From the NCBI GenBank assembly GCA_000231825.2, contig JH720297.1:830348-894347 (forward strand): DNA of 64,000 bases, written 5' to 3'. The notes beneath the pieces are model-generated. The model was not told where the DNA came from, searched no databases, and saw only the letters and a list, made by a program, of their open reading frames with translations. A program made the position numbers and the translations under genes. This DNA is from Tetrahymena elliotti 4EA (lineage: Eukaryota > Ciliophora > Oligohymenophorea > Hymenostomatida > Tetrahymenidae). Of the stretch, positions 26,368 through 39,007 are shown piece by piece. How positions within the stretch are numbered: position 1 is the first letter of the stretch; each line of letters begins with the position of its first letter.

Positions 26368-27346
26368 TGCTTATTTACTTCGCTTTTTAAAAAATGAAAT
26401 TTAATTTCTGATAAATTTTTATTATTTTTGATAATTACTTAAGATTAGATTTATTTTTTAGATAAAAAATTTATTTTGCAGACATAATTTAATAATAAAT
26501 TGAAATAAATAGAGTCTAGAGTCTAAATAATATAGGAATAACAATATATCCAAACTATTAATAAAAAAACACTAGTAGAAATAAATTTTCTTAATCTAAT
26601 CTGGCTTCTAAACAAAATAAGAATAATAGAAATATAAAATTATTTATTTTTTAATTGATTTAGTAAATTTTATTCAAATTAAAGGTTAAATAGGAAATTG
26701 TAATAAAAATCTAATATATAATAATTATTACTTTTTAAAAATTAATAACGAAAACACTATCAGAAATAAATTTTCTAATTTAGTCTAGTAATAAACAAAA
26801 CAAATATTGTAAAATAGTTCATTTCAAGAAATATTTTAATCAATGAAAAATGTTAATTTCAAAACAATTTAATAATAAATTGAAATAGTTAGAGTTTTTA
26901 CTCTTTAATTTTTATGAAGTTAATTACTTTAGAGAAGCTAATAATAAAAACTCTCATATAAATAGATTTTCTAAATAGAATCTAATAAAGATAAATTTAT
27001 TTCAAATAGAAAATCCTTTTCAAAAAAAGAATTTAATAGCCAATAGAAAAATACAAAGTCTCATTTTAGTAATAGAGTCTATAAGTAGAGTAGATTATAA
27101 AAAGTATAAATTAAATAAATCATCTAACTCCTCTAAATGTTCTAAATCGAATGTAATAAGTAAAGGCTTGAACAAAGAATGTGAAAATAATTTATTTATT
27201 TTATAAAAGATTTTAATAACTTTACAAAATTGCTTGAATTAAAATGAAGACAAATAGAATATACATTTTGATAAAAATTATCTTTATTTATTGATTGGTA
27301 TTCATTTTAAGATGAAGACAAACAAACTAACTAATAAATTTTGAAA
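26368..27346. repeat. Spacer with about 190-bp degenerate repeats
   Basis: The 980-nt spacer between the two V-ATPase H genes contains a recurring pattern near 26556, 26741 and 26937: an ATTAATAA..AACACTA core, then AGAAATAAATTTTCT, then an AAT-rich tail. A second motif (TTTAATAATAAATTGAAATA) occurs near 26488 and again near 26868. The copies are degenerate. No coding frame is present. Confidence 0.5.
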
Positions 27347-29648
27347 TCACTTAGCAAGAGCATTCCAATTGTGAAGCATTATTTTTTGCAAAGCCAACAA
27401 AGCATTTTCTTTTATTGTGGGATCAGAATCATTAGCTAATTTCATAATAACACTCTTCTTTCCTAAGCCTTCAATAACACTTTTTATTTTTAATAATAAA
27501 TAAACAAATATGATTAAAATTGCATATAAACTTACTTTCTGCCAAAAGGATGGAATCTGCAAAACTCACCAATATCGTAGCAAGCAATAGCAACATTCTT
27601 TTATCTTTCGCTGTTAAGTAAATCGCAGAGCTTTTTAATCATTTCTAAATTAAATAAAAAAACATAAATTGAAAAAAATGCTTTGAGATATATTTTACGA
27701 TAATCTTAATTTTCGAATTTCTTGACATTTTCCTTCCAGAATTTTTCGGTGTGGACAGGACTCCATTCAAGTAATTGCATATTAATTTCCTTTTCGTACT
27801 TTTCATATGATCTATTTTTATTGAGAAATATTGAATTAATCCTAAAATTTTTAACAATTTATTTTTACGTAAGAATTCTAATATTCTTTTCAAGAATTTC
27901 TCCCATAAATTAAATGTCATCTAAAACTTCCTTTTCCTTAATGTTGCCCTTTAATAAAGTTTCACAGACCTTAAGTAAATCGTTGTCAACAATAACTTCA
28001 ATGCAGTTGCTGAAAGAAGATAAGTTCTAATTTTATATTTTAAAAATTCAATTTTTAATTTATTCTCACTTAAAATGTTGCTATTACCTTGTAGCAAGCA
28101 AAAGCAACTCTGACAAGCTTTTCTCTAGAAATCTTTTGAATTACTTCGATAGATTATCCAATGAGTCTCAACTTTTTTATTAAAACAATTTATTAATCAA
28201 TCAATCATGCAAATAATTTAAATTACTTTAGGATCAGTGAAGTAGGGAACTGATTTATCAGTGAAAGAGATTAACCAGAGAACGAGAAGGGTGTAGTACA
28301 TTTTCTAAAGATCAGAGGGGTTCTTCTTCATGTTATCGTGGAGGCTATGTAAAGATTAAATATAATTTTATTAAAATTTTTAATTTAAGAATATTTAAAT
28401 TTCTTACAATTAAGCACCATTATTATCAAGGAAAACTTTAACGAGATGTTCATGCTTAAGGAGAAAAGCAAAGCAAGTAGTTAGGCAGAAATCATCCAAA
28501 TGATTAGAGCTGTGGCTAACACTGTTTGATTAATAGTTAAACAAGAATAAATTAGAGATAAGTGATTTATATTGATGAGAGATAAATAAAAATAAAAAAT
28601 AATAGTGACAATTTTGATGGATAAATGCATCACTTTTTTATAATAATAAATAAAAAATTTTTTATATTAAACTAATAAGTATCTTTTTTCGATTTCAACC
28701 AATAATCAAATCAATAAATATTCTTCTTTTTCATGTTTTTGTTTATCTTTCTTTTTAAAATCTTTTTAACATTGATGAATTTGGCAGTAAATCTTTCAAG
28801 AGAAAAGTTAGGAGAGAGGTAAAGGTTCATTTTGAATTATAATAGAAGAGGTGTTAAATAGAATGAAATGTTTACTCCTTGGATCTGATGAGCCATTAGA
28901 GGAATTACTTTTATTCATTTAAGAAGGCCTTCTTATCTAATTCAGCAAGAATCTAACTTCTAACTCTGGCAGCAGCTTCATAAACAATTTTGTCAAAGCT
29001 GGGAAGCTATAAAATTTAATTTAAAACAGTAAGCCAGTTCTTGTTATCAGGTTGATCTTAGAAGCTTTGTAAAAACTTTTGGATGTTTCTTCTGTCGTCT
29101 ATGAAATAATTTATAAATAAGTTAGAATTCTTTTTAAGTAAATTCTATCTCAAAAACAAATAATTTGATAGCATAAAATAATCAATTCGTTTCTTATGTT
29201 AAAAAATATGTATATTTTCATTTTTCTAAATTACATTTTATTTGTCAAAGCTTGAGTCTATGCAGAGCATAGCTTTCAAGTTTTATAAAAGAAATTACGA
29301 ATTATATTTTGCTATGTTTTAACTAAACTATTTGCCAATAAATTTACCTAAAATGATACCATCAATAGTTGGAAGAACATACATCATGATAGCGGAATTG
29401 TGATTGCATTAATTAATTATATCGAAGAGCATATTGACATAACCAATACCTTCGGATTTGGTAATCATGTCACGCTATTGATTGATATCAGCTTCGACGA
29501 ATTTCTTGAACAAAGCTTGATTTTCTTGCTTGACCAAACTTCCTTGATTTTGTAAGTTAACTATGTCATTTGTTCTTTCTTAAATTTCCCTTAAAGAAGC
29601 TTCGTGCTCGTAGAAGACAAAAGAATAATTAAGATATTTTCTCTTCAT
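27347..29648 (-). CDS. V-type ATPase subunit H, copy B (450 aa)
   Basis: Second full subunit H gene, head to tail with copy A. Exons: 29648-29348, 29098-28876, 28521-28408, 28344-28227, 28171-28088, 28026-27869, 27811-27699, 27644-27536 and 27479-27347 (1353 nt). Key stretches are LEWSPVHTEKFWKENVKKF, CYDIGEFCRFHPFGR, VIEGLGKKSVIMKLAND and the terminal ENALLALQKIMLHNW. Codon use is visibly more GC-rich (TTC, AAG, CTC, GTC) than in copy A, which suggests higher expression. The first two introns downstream of the start are the longest (249 and 354 nt); the rest are 54-63 nt. Expected role: peripheral stalk contact and regulator of the proton pump on vacuoles, food vacuoles or the contractile vacuole system. 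Start: the ATG of MKRKYLNYSFVFY, matched by copy A. Confidence 0.94.
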
Positions 29649-29904
29649 TTCTATTATATCTATCTATTTTTATTTAATTCCTTAATTTACTTCGTTGCTT
29701 TATAAACTATTTAGTTTAATTTATCTTTTTTATTATTCTTAATTAACAAGGATTTTATTTTATTGCATCAAATAGAAACAAGCACTCCTAGCTCAAACCC
29801 AATCCTCTTTCTATCTATTTATTTATTGTATGATACAAACAATCAATCCACCAAAAAAATAATAAATAAATAAACAATCAGACAAAGCATACCCTCATCT
29901 GTGC

Positions 29905-29984
29905 TTGTTCAAATGCATGTTCCTCATGCTAATTTAATGATTATTTCTCAATATGCCTACTTTACTTACATAATATCTTTTCAT
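29905..29984 (-). pseudogene. Possible relic of a third V-ATPase H first exon
   Basis: Upstream of copy B on the same strand, an ATG at 29984 starts MKRYYVSK, close to the MKR(K/R)Y(L/F)NYS starts of both V-ATPase H genes. After a frame slip, HEEHAFEQAQMR resembles EHEASLREIQER of copy B, and it ends next to a GGTATGC donor-like site. No later exon of a third gene is present before copy B begins. A decayed duplicate is the simplest reading, but an upstream alternative exon of copy B is possible. The similarity is short, so this is tentative. Confidence 0.35.
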
Positions 29985-31786
29985 ATATTTTTAAGATTTA
30001 GATTTGATCAAACAAAATGAATGTATGATTAAATAAACATCCACTTTAGATTTGATACGATAATTCTTTAGTGTAAAATACAATTTTTATTAAAAACAAA
30101 ATAAATCAATTAACACATAAAGCTAAAATCTATTGTTGTCTTGATCTGCCCAAAGTATTTTACATTTAAATTACAAAATTAATGTACTAAAATTCTTTTT
30201 TTCAGTATAAATTATTTTAAAGAGATTATTTTTCTAAAAAATATTTATCACTTTCTTTAATTTTAATTCATTAAAGCATAGCAATATTTTTATTTTATGA
30301 GATAAATAACACTATTGACTCTAATCTTCAGCCTAGTCAATAGAATTCCTTCTAAAAATATTTAATGCAGAAATGTTAAATAATTTCTAAATTAAAAATT
30401 AGTTGGAAATTTCTTTAGATAATTTCCAAAGATTAAAATTTAAGAAAATGCATTGAAGCGATGACTTTTCTCATTCATCTCTATAAAATTTCAGTAAAAT
30501 GAATTAGTGTTGATTTTTTAAAAGGATAGACGAGTTAGATATCTTTAAAATTGATTGATTTTTTTTATATTTGATTATTTGAATTAGAATTAAGAAGATA
30601 GAATGTTTGTTTCTGCCTTAAACAAAATTACGCGAAAAGATAATTAAATTTTAATATCATCCTTTAAATATTTTAATAAATTTTATTAACTTGATTGGCG
30701 ATATTTAGATTTCGTTTCTTTTTTTTTTGTTTATAGATCAATCAATCTATTTTTTGATTTCTTCATTTTTGAAATCTGTTTTCTTTTACCCGTACAAAAG
30801 TAAGTAACAAAGTTATGAAGGTAAAATTTTAGTTGAAAATTTATATCTTTGAGGGACTGAAATTTAGTAAGTTAAAATCGATTGGGTAATTCAAGTGGTT
30901 TTTGTTGGTGATATTGTTGTTAAAAATATTCTATTATAAAAAATTTCTATTATATTTTTAGATTATTTCAAAAGATTTTATGTGTAAATGTTTAGAAGTG
31001 ATTTTGGAGATATTTAGAATTTTTTTGAATGAATAAAAATTGATAGTAGCTGATTTTTAAAAAAGAATTTAGCTGACTTAAGCAAAAGATGAGTTGTCAA
31101 AAAACTAAATTTCTAACAAACTATTTATGAATTTTATCTTTTTATTAATCAATTTATCAAATTTTTTTGTTTTTGCTTTTGTGCATGAATTTAGTTTGGA
31201 AAAAAGCTTAAAAAAAGAAGAAAGAAATAGATATTGGAATTATTTTGATAGTTTTTTTAAATAACAATCTGTGCATAATAGAAATTTTATTAAGATAATT
31301 TAAGGAACTGTATGAATTTCTCATTAAAATAAAATGAATATAATTTTGAAATTTGCAAGCAGTTTCTTTGCAAGCAAATCAATTGATAATTTTCAATTTG
31401 ATATTTTGTTAATTTTTTGTTACTGAAGTGTATTATCAATTTTAAATTTGCAATCAATTTCTTATGAAAATGATAATGGACGACAACAAAGCTAATCTTG
31501 ATCGACCAACAAAACAAAATTTTGATAGGTTTTAAAGTCAATTTTGATTGAAACAGATAAGTATGAAATTTTAGTGTTGATTTGATGAGATGGTATTATT
31601 TATGTATGTAGAAGGAGAAAGGGATGGTAAAAGAAATTTGATTGAAATATGATTAATAAAAACAGACTTGAAAATGCAAAAAAATTATTAAATTAGAAAT
31701 ACAAAATTTTTATACCCCAAACAAACAAATAAACATGCAATGAATGCAAAGTAAAACAATCAAAATCAAATGAGAGAGAAGCTGAT

Positions 31787-31810
<24 letters not shown>
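31787..31810 (+). repeat. (AG)12 microsatellite
   Basis: Perfect dinucleotide run of twelve AG units, with more GAGAGA on both sides, in the upstream region of the CCCH zinc-finger gene. The purine bias (GA-rich, C-poor) continues to about 32080. Confidence 0.9.
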
Positions 31811-31817
<7 letters not shown>

Positions 31818-32349
31818 CTGATTAATCAATCAAGCAAATAAACAATGAAATAAAAAAAATATTATTATAATTATTAAAAGAAAAGCAAGTAAAATAATAA
31901 AGTAAAAAACATCAAAAAAATTAATAATAATTATTATACAAGGCTATAATCAGCTTTAAAAGTTAATTAACAAAGCAAGCAAGAAGAAAGAAAGCATTGA
32001 AAAGTTAAAGGCAGCGAGCAAGAAAAATTATTTGTAAATAAAGAGTGAAAAAAGAGAGAAATTATAACGAGGGTATAAACAATTCAAAAAATTTGGGATT
32101 TTGCACTTTATTAAAGACATATAGACAATCATAAATTGCCTTATTGCCATTAGATATTAGATTTTACTGAGAGAAGGGCCTTCCCAGGGTTGTAAGAGAT
32201 ACTCACTGAGATCGAGAAAGTCCTAGATAGGCACAAAAAAGCAGATTGATTGATTGATTTAGTTGCAAAATAATTATAAATCAATATTATAACTTAAATT
32301 CAAATTTACACTCACTTGCTCATTAACACTTGCAAACATCAATAAATAA

Positions 32350-35300
32350 ATGGCTCAACAAGTCAGAGATTTTCCACTTACCCCATAGCAGATTTAAATT
32401 GATTCCCCAAATCTGACTTCTCCTCAAATAGCTCCTAATTTTACTAGATAAGACTATCCATATTAACAGCAAATTAATTAGCCAATTAGTTAATTTAATA
32501 CTAATCTTAGTCTGAATTTAAATGGCTACATGGCTCAAACTGATCAAATCTTTCCACAATATCAGCCCGCCAGCCATTATCTTTAGAGTGAAATTAATAC
32601 AAACTTTTAACAAAATCAGCATCCAAAATAATATTATATTGGAAAAAGTATACCAAATTAAACTAATTCAAATTATTATATTAATCCCTAGAATGCTAAC
32701 ACCTTCAACCATTTTACACATCCTGTTGGCCCTATTAGTGCATTAAGATAACCTTAAAATGTTCCATAAGCACAGAAACCCGTTGACTTTAATATTGATC
32801 TTTCCAAGCAACAGTAGTACAAAAATTAATATCATATCCCTTTTTCAACCAGCGAAAAAATAACCCAGATAAATTCTCCTAGCAGAATTTTTTAAATAGA
32901 TGACAAAGCTGTAAAGAATCACTTCCCTGTCAGTTCTTTAGATCCCTCAGTAATGATAAACCATAACCCCTAACTGATTCCTAACAAATAAAAAAGTAAT
33001 AATGCTAACAACGGCAACAATGTCAATAACAACAATACTAATAACGCTAATAACAACAACAACAACAACATTAACTCCCAGTAATCTCAAACCCCTCCTT
33101 CTCAAGCTTCTCCAATAGATTAAAGAAGACTTAAAATTTAGGAATTCAAAGTCTATGAGTGCACTAAAAGAGATAAGCACGAAAAGAAAAAATGCCCATA
33201 CTATCATAATTAGGGTGATAGGAGAAGATGTCCTGAAAATTTTCACTATTCATTTAATGTGTGTAAAAAAGGAGAAAAATGTCCTCTCAAAGACAATTGC
33301 CCATAAGTTCACAACAAAGTAGAATAACTCTATCACCCTCTCAGATACAAGGCTAAATTTTGTGAATCGTTTAAAGAAGATAATTCTAAATGTGGTTATG
33401 GAAATTTTTGCTCTTTTGCTCATCACGAAAATGAAATAGTTATTCCTATGATCTGCAAGCTTCCTAAAGATGCTATCTTTTACATGTACTTCTACAAAAC
33501 AGTTTGGTGTCCAAACACTTAAAAGTAATCTAATTTATCTTCATTTTTATTTCTTTCAAATTTTTTACCAGTCATCATCATGTTTAGCTGAAAGTTCCAC
33601 CCCAGAAAACCATTACGCATTTATTTGAAATCAATAATTGTGAAGTCAAAAAATAAAAGGATCAATCCAAACAAAAAGAAAAAAACGCACTTATTTATCA
33701 TTTTAAACATTTTTTTAATGCATCTGCTGCAAACCAACCAATTCATAATATTTAATTTTACATAAAGATTTAAAACGAAAAATATTTTTGACAAACAAAA
33801 AGGGTAAGCGAAACAAATTTTGAAAATTTTAAATTTAAATTATTTTGAAAGGTATAGCTGAATTTAAAAATTAATTCCTTAAACAAATAAAAAAAGTGAA
33901 GAAATAAATTGGCAAATTAAAAACTTACACTAACCTTGTTATTTACTTGGTTTTGTTTGTTTTTTTATTACTATTATTTTGTTCGACATTTAAGAAATTC
34001 CCCTTAATTTTGAAAAAGGTTTTGAAATCTCTTTTTACATAACAAACAAAAAAATAAGCTAAGAAATAATAGATTTATTTATATTAATCTCTGGTAATTA
34101 TTTAAGAACTAATTTAGTTATAGAAAACTAACTAGATACTTTAAATATTTGCAAATAGCGAAAATAGCGAAGGGTTTTGAACATGAAAATAATTAGCTGC
34201 TGCTGCCTATTCATTTTTGCTTTCCCTATTTTTATTTAAAATTTAAGGAAATATCATTCACGATATCGACCAGATAAAATTATATTTAAATTTCACTTCA
34301 GATTATTTGGAAGCTTTTTCCCCTCTCCACTCAAATAAATAATGAAAATTCTAGTGTGAGTTTTTTTCTTAATTTTTATCTAAATTTCAAAATTGAAACA
34401 AATAAATTCAGTCTAAAATAAAATTTATATTTTTAATTGGGGCTTATTGATTGATTAGATTGATTCTGCACCTCCGCTAAACATAAAATTTAAAACAGAT
34501 TTTCACTTCTATTTTACATAATTAAAAGTGCGCAAATCAATAGCAAATGTTCATTTCATCTAAATTTATTTTTAAAAATGAACTTTTAAATCAACAGCCT
34601 TTCATTTCTTTTAATGATTTGCTTTACTCATTATTTTGGTTGCACAAAAAAATATCTTCAACAAAAAATTTAAATTCAAAAATTTCTATCAGAAGCAGTT
34701 TTAACATTTAATTCAAAGAAAGAAATTAAAAAAACTTACAACTCAGACAAAAATAAACTAATCTATATTCATTTCAAATTAGACATGAGCGCGCATATTG
34801 CCCTTACATGCATAACGTGTAAGACTTCAGGAGAGATCCTAAATCAATTTAGATTGAGCCAAAGCAGTGTGATTAATGGAAAAAAACTAACATCCAAAAA
34901 TATTCTGAAGGAGAATGCCCCTTACAGCTTAAGTGTAAAAATTGCCATGGCTGGAAAGAATATGATTATCACCCTAAATTTTACAAAACACAACAATGCA
35001 ATACACAAAATTGCTAAAATCAAGAATGCGTTCATTACCATAATGAATAAGATAGAAGGTAAACATTTTTAATTTAACATTATTTATATCTTAAAAACAA
35101 AGAAGAAATAGTTTGATTAAATAATAAAATTTGCTTAATTAATAAATATTTTTTATTTTTGTTTAGAATCGTTACTGAAGAGTTGCTCAAAAAAGAAGAA
35201 AAAGAAGCTAATGAAAAGCTCAAAAGTTTAATCAAGTAATCAATTAAAAAAAAAATAAATTGAAATTAACTTATTTTTATTTAATAATTTAGTCCTAACA

Positions 35301-36584
35301 TTACTTATACTTATCGTGTTAAACTCGGTGCTCCCATAGACGTTTTCTATTCAGAATAAGAAGAAGAAATGAGTAATTCAAACAACGGATCAAACAATAG
35401 CGTTAACTTAAATCAGTCTTATTAAAGTAATAGCAATAACAATCATAACAATTCAAGCAACAATCACAGCAAAAGTGTGTCTAATACTGACTTAAATAAT
35501 AACCAAAACATTAACTAAAATTAAAATGGTAATAATACTCAAAAAAATAGGTATAAGTCGAATACTATGAATAATTAGAATAATTCATATCCTTAAAATA
35601 GACAATAATCTAATAGCTAATATGGATAGCCTTAGCAAAATCATTACAATAACAACTAAAGAAACCATGATTAAGGTATGAATCATTAAAGAATATAAAA
35701 TAAAAAATAGCAGAATTTCAATTAAAATTATGGCAATAATACTAACACAAATAACAACAACAGTAATAACCACCATCACCACAAGTAGCAAAATAATTAT
35801 GGAAATAATAATTTCTAAAATTTTGGAGGAATGAACAACAATTAATACAATAATAACAATTCTTACAATAACAATAACAGTAATAGCTTAAACAATTTCG
35901 TTGATAACTATCCAAAGAACTTATACCAAAACAGCTCAAACAACAACAATAATAATATATAATAACAAAATATTATTTATAACAATAATCCTAATTATTT
36001 AAATAACAATTAAAATAATTTCAATGCCTACCAACCCATAAACTACTACCCACTAAGCCAAAATTAAAGTAAAGCTTTATTATTTATATTATATTTATCA
36101 AATTAATAAATAATTAAATATTAGGTGATTAAGATCAAACCTCTTCCAATAAATCCCAATCATAATCACAGTCGAGAGGATCTTCTTTGGAAAAAAATGA
36201 TTTTGATAAGCAAACAATCATGAACGAAGATAGAAGAAGCATCTAAATCTACCCATAGGACATACATTTTTCATACGAACCTAAATCAAAATAGTCTGAG
36301 TTGTAAAAGTGTTTTGAAAAGAAATTTTAAAAAGACCTTTATGAGACATTACAACACAATCATTACAATGATGAAAAAATTCTGGAGTTAGCTGACAATG
36401 ATAAATACTAGCTACCCTTCTTAAGTGATAACCAAAACAACATCCTCAAGAATATCATTAGTTATTACAACGAAAATGAAGAATAATACAGAGATATTCA
36501 AAAGCTTGGTAACATTTTAAATAAATTTTTAAATAAAATATTCTAAATAATTTTTTTGATAATATAAATTTAGTTGATTATTGA
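32350..36584 (+). CDS. Multi-CCCH zinc-finger protein, Unkempt-like (896 aa)
   Basis: ATG at 32350. Exons: 32350-33524, 34783-35058, 35167-35235, 35293-36068, 36125-36508 and 36574-36584 (2691 nt). Residues 1-265 are Gln/Asn/Pro-rich with a polyAsn run. From about 270 to 485 lies a series of CCCH fingers: CKKGEKCPLKDNCPQVH, a C-x9-C-x5-C-x3-H unit ending CSFAHH, YKTVWCP followed in the next exon by HERAYCPYMHNVQDFRRDP, and YHPKFYKTQQC ending HYHNEQDRR. This YKT..C..YHN..DRR layout is that of the Unkempt/plant C3H RNA-binding group. Residues 530-760 are a huge Asn/Gln tract (prion-like), and the tail is charged. The first intron is 1258 nt and splits a finger between its second and third ligands. 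Expected role: sequence-specific mRNA binding and translational or stability control in the cytoplasm. Confidence 0.87.
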
Positions 36585-37713
36585 TTGATCCTCTCTTCTC
36601 ATGAACAATTCAACCTAACCTATCTATCTAGATAGATAGATTAATTATCCTCTCTATTCATTAAATCATTATTGAAATCTTAATCATAATAAAAACCATT
36701 CCAATTTAAACCAATATAATCTTAACAACAATCTATTGTCTACTTACCTACCTACCTCAATAGATAAATAAGTACCTATATAAAAAATACCTACCTACCA
36801 ACCAATCAATATTGTTTTCCACCCACCCTTTTTCTCATTTCTAAAGTGGTTTGAAGTTTTTAATCTCGGTTTGAACTGTCTCTTAGATTAGTTTATTCAA
36901 TTTTGAGTTCCTAATTCATAAATAGCTTTTCCTTAGATGTTAAATATATAAATAACTATTTTCAAATATATTTCAATACCTTCCTAATCTATCTATCTAT
37001 AATCTATCAATCAATTATTCATTCATTTATCTAAATATCTATCTATCTTTAGAGCCAATAAACTAACTGGATATTAAGCATTTTCTTCAACCTAAAATTT
37101 AAAAAATCTAATAAGCATTACACAAACAATTGATAAGTAAATAAATAATAACAAAATCAATAAATAACAATCAAAAATAATAATTTAAATAAAAAATTAA
37201 ATTCAATAAATAAACAACCAACTAATAATTTAAAATATAAAAACTAATTTTCCAAACCACTAAATGAAATGTAATAAGTTTTATAAATAGACAAAATAAT
37301 AAATATTTTTCTCTCAAACAAACAATTTAAATTTTCATAAGAAGAGTCATTTTTGACTTACATTTGACAATGATAATTATATTATTACAAACAGCTTTTA
37401 ATTATTGATAATTTATATATTGAAATATTATAAAAATTAATATAAAGAAGATATAACTATTGTGAAGAAATTATAATTATATCAAAAAGACAATAAATTA
37501 GCAATCCTAAAATACTCAGTTAGCTCCATTAACTATTAATAGACAGACCTTTTCTACTGCTTAGCTTAACTGCTTTAATCTCTCTACTGGCAAGTATAAA
37601 TTTATTTTAGGACTTGCAGTTGTTTTTTCCTTAAAGAAAGATGTAGTTAATATAATAACAACACTTATAGTTATATAATTTCAATACTATCTTAATATTC
37701 TCCTTTCAAATAA

Positions 37714-37765
<52 letters not shown>

Positions 37766-39007
37766 GCCTTTTAAGTAAGTAAAAAGACCCAGGAAGATTT
37801 TTCTCATGTCCTTCCTTCCTTGCTCGTCTGGTAAAATCTGGAATGTTAACTATGATTGATTTTAATAACTTATCTAATTATATACATTTCAAATAAGTTT
37901 TAAATTTTTTGATTATTGAAAAACTTTATAAAATTATATTCTAAATAAATAAATACATAATTATATATTACTAATATAATGAAATATTGAAATAATCACC
38001 TGTTTTCATGTTTCATATCCATGCATCCAACAATAAATAAATCATTTTTCAATTTTACTTTATTTTCTACATAAAAATGATATTCAAACTTATTTCCCTT
38101 CATATCAAATTTAAAAATAAATTTTTATCTTATTCAAATTTTATATTTTAATTTATTTTTAACTTTTCAAAATTAAAATTGAATTAATTCAGTAAAATAT
38201 TATAAAAACTTTAACTTATAGATGGAGGAGATTTGGGCTGTGAGGATGGTATTACCATTATTCTGAATAAAGCTTATATTTTTGTTGATACCCTTTCTTT
38301 TTGTTTAACTTAGAAGTTCAAAAAGATAAAAGCAGTTTCTATTTTTCCTTATTAGTATAAAAAATAGCATTTATTTATTTTATCTTATCAATATTTATTT
38401 GAATTGTTCTTGTTTAACTTTATTTATCAAATATCTTCAATTAAAAAAATTAATTTAAACTATCTTAAAATATTTTCCTTTTTTGAGTAAAGTTTTACTT
38501 TTTATTTTAAATATTTCAAAAAGAGATTTTATTTCTAAACATAAATTAAAATTGAAGCGAAATGGATCTAGAAGTATCATAAGGTTTTAAAATTAAAAGA
38601 AAATATTTATTTATCAATGATAAATGTAGAATAAAATAATTATTATTATCAAAATCATAAAAAGAGTATTTACGATGTAAAAAATTGTTATATTAAAAGA
38701 GACAATAGATTGAACTAAAATCAAAAAGGTTCACAAAATATAAAAAATAAATAGATGGATAGGCGTTATTACTTTTGCTGATTAATTGCAAAATTAAAAA
38801 AATTAAAGTAGAGGAAAGATTATTATTATTTATTTCTTAAAAATTCTATTATAATTTACAGTTTTTAGTATATGTTTTAATATCCATATAATTTATATGG
38901 AGTTTTTACACAAAATTTTAAAAATTTGGAAAAATAAACAATTTTAAAAGGCTTGCTTGGATTTGATTTGATTTGTTTGTTAATACCTTCTGATGATTAA
39001 TAATATT
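36585..39007. other. 2.4-kb convergent spacer rich in simple repeats
   Basis: Between the 3' ends of the CCCH gene (+) and the SulP gene (-). It contains many short CTAC, CTAT and ATAA runs (36600-37080) and a (TATC)12 microsatellite. I found no coding frame or recognisable RNA gene. Confidence 0.6.
37717..37764 (+). repeat. (TATC)12 microsatellite
   Basis: Twelve perfect TATC units, inside a spacer that has several shorter TATC/TAGA and TACC tracts between 36600 and 37060. Confidence 0.95.

Larger units (their letters stand above)
29649..32349. other. 2.7-kb divergent spacer
   Basis: Spacer between V-ATPase H copy B (-) and the CCCH gene (+). It contains a possible exon relic at 29905-29984, a GA microsatellite at 31787-31810, and a conspicuously GC-rich block at about 32160-32240 in what should be the CCCH gene leader. 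The rest is AT-rich, with no convincing frame on either strand. Confidence 0.6.

Noticed and set aside
33061..33246. Val/Ile-rich minus-strand ORF and similar ones at 35585-35939
   Set aside because: Antisense of the Asn-rich AAC/AAT tract of the CCCH gene; GTT/ATT runs are the reverse complement.
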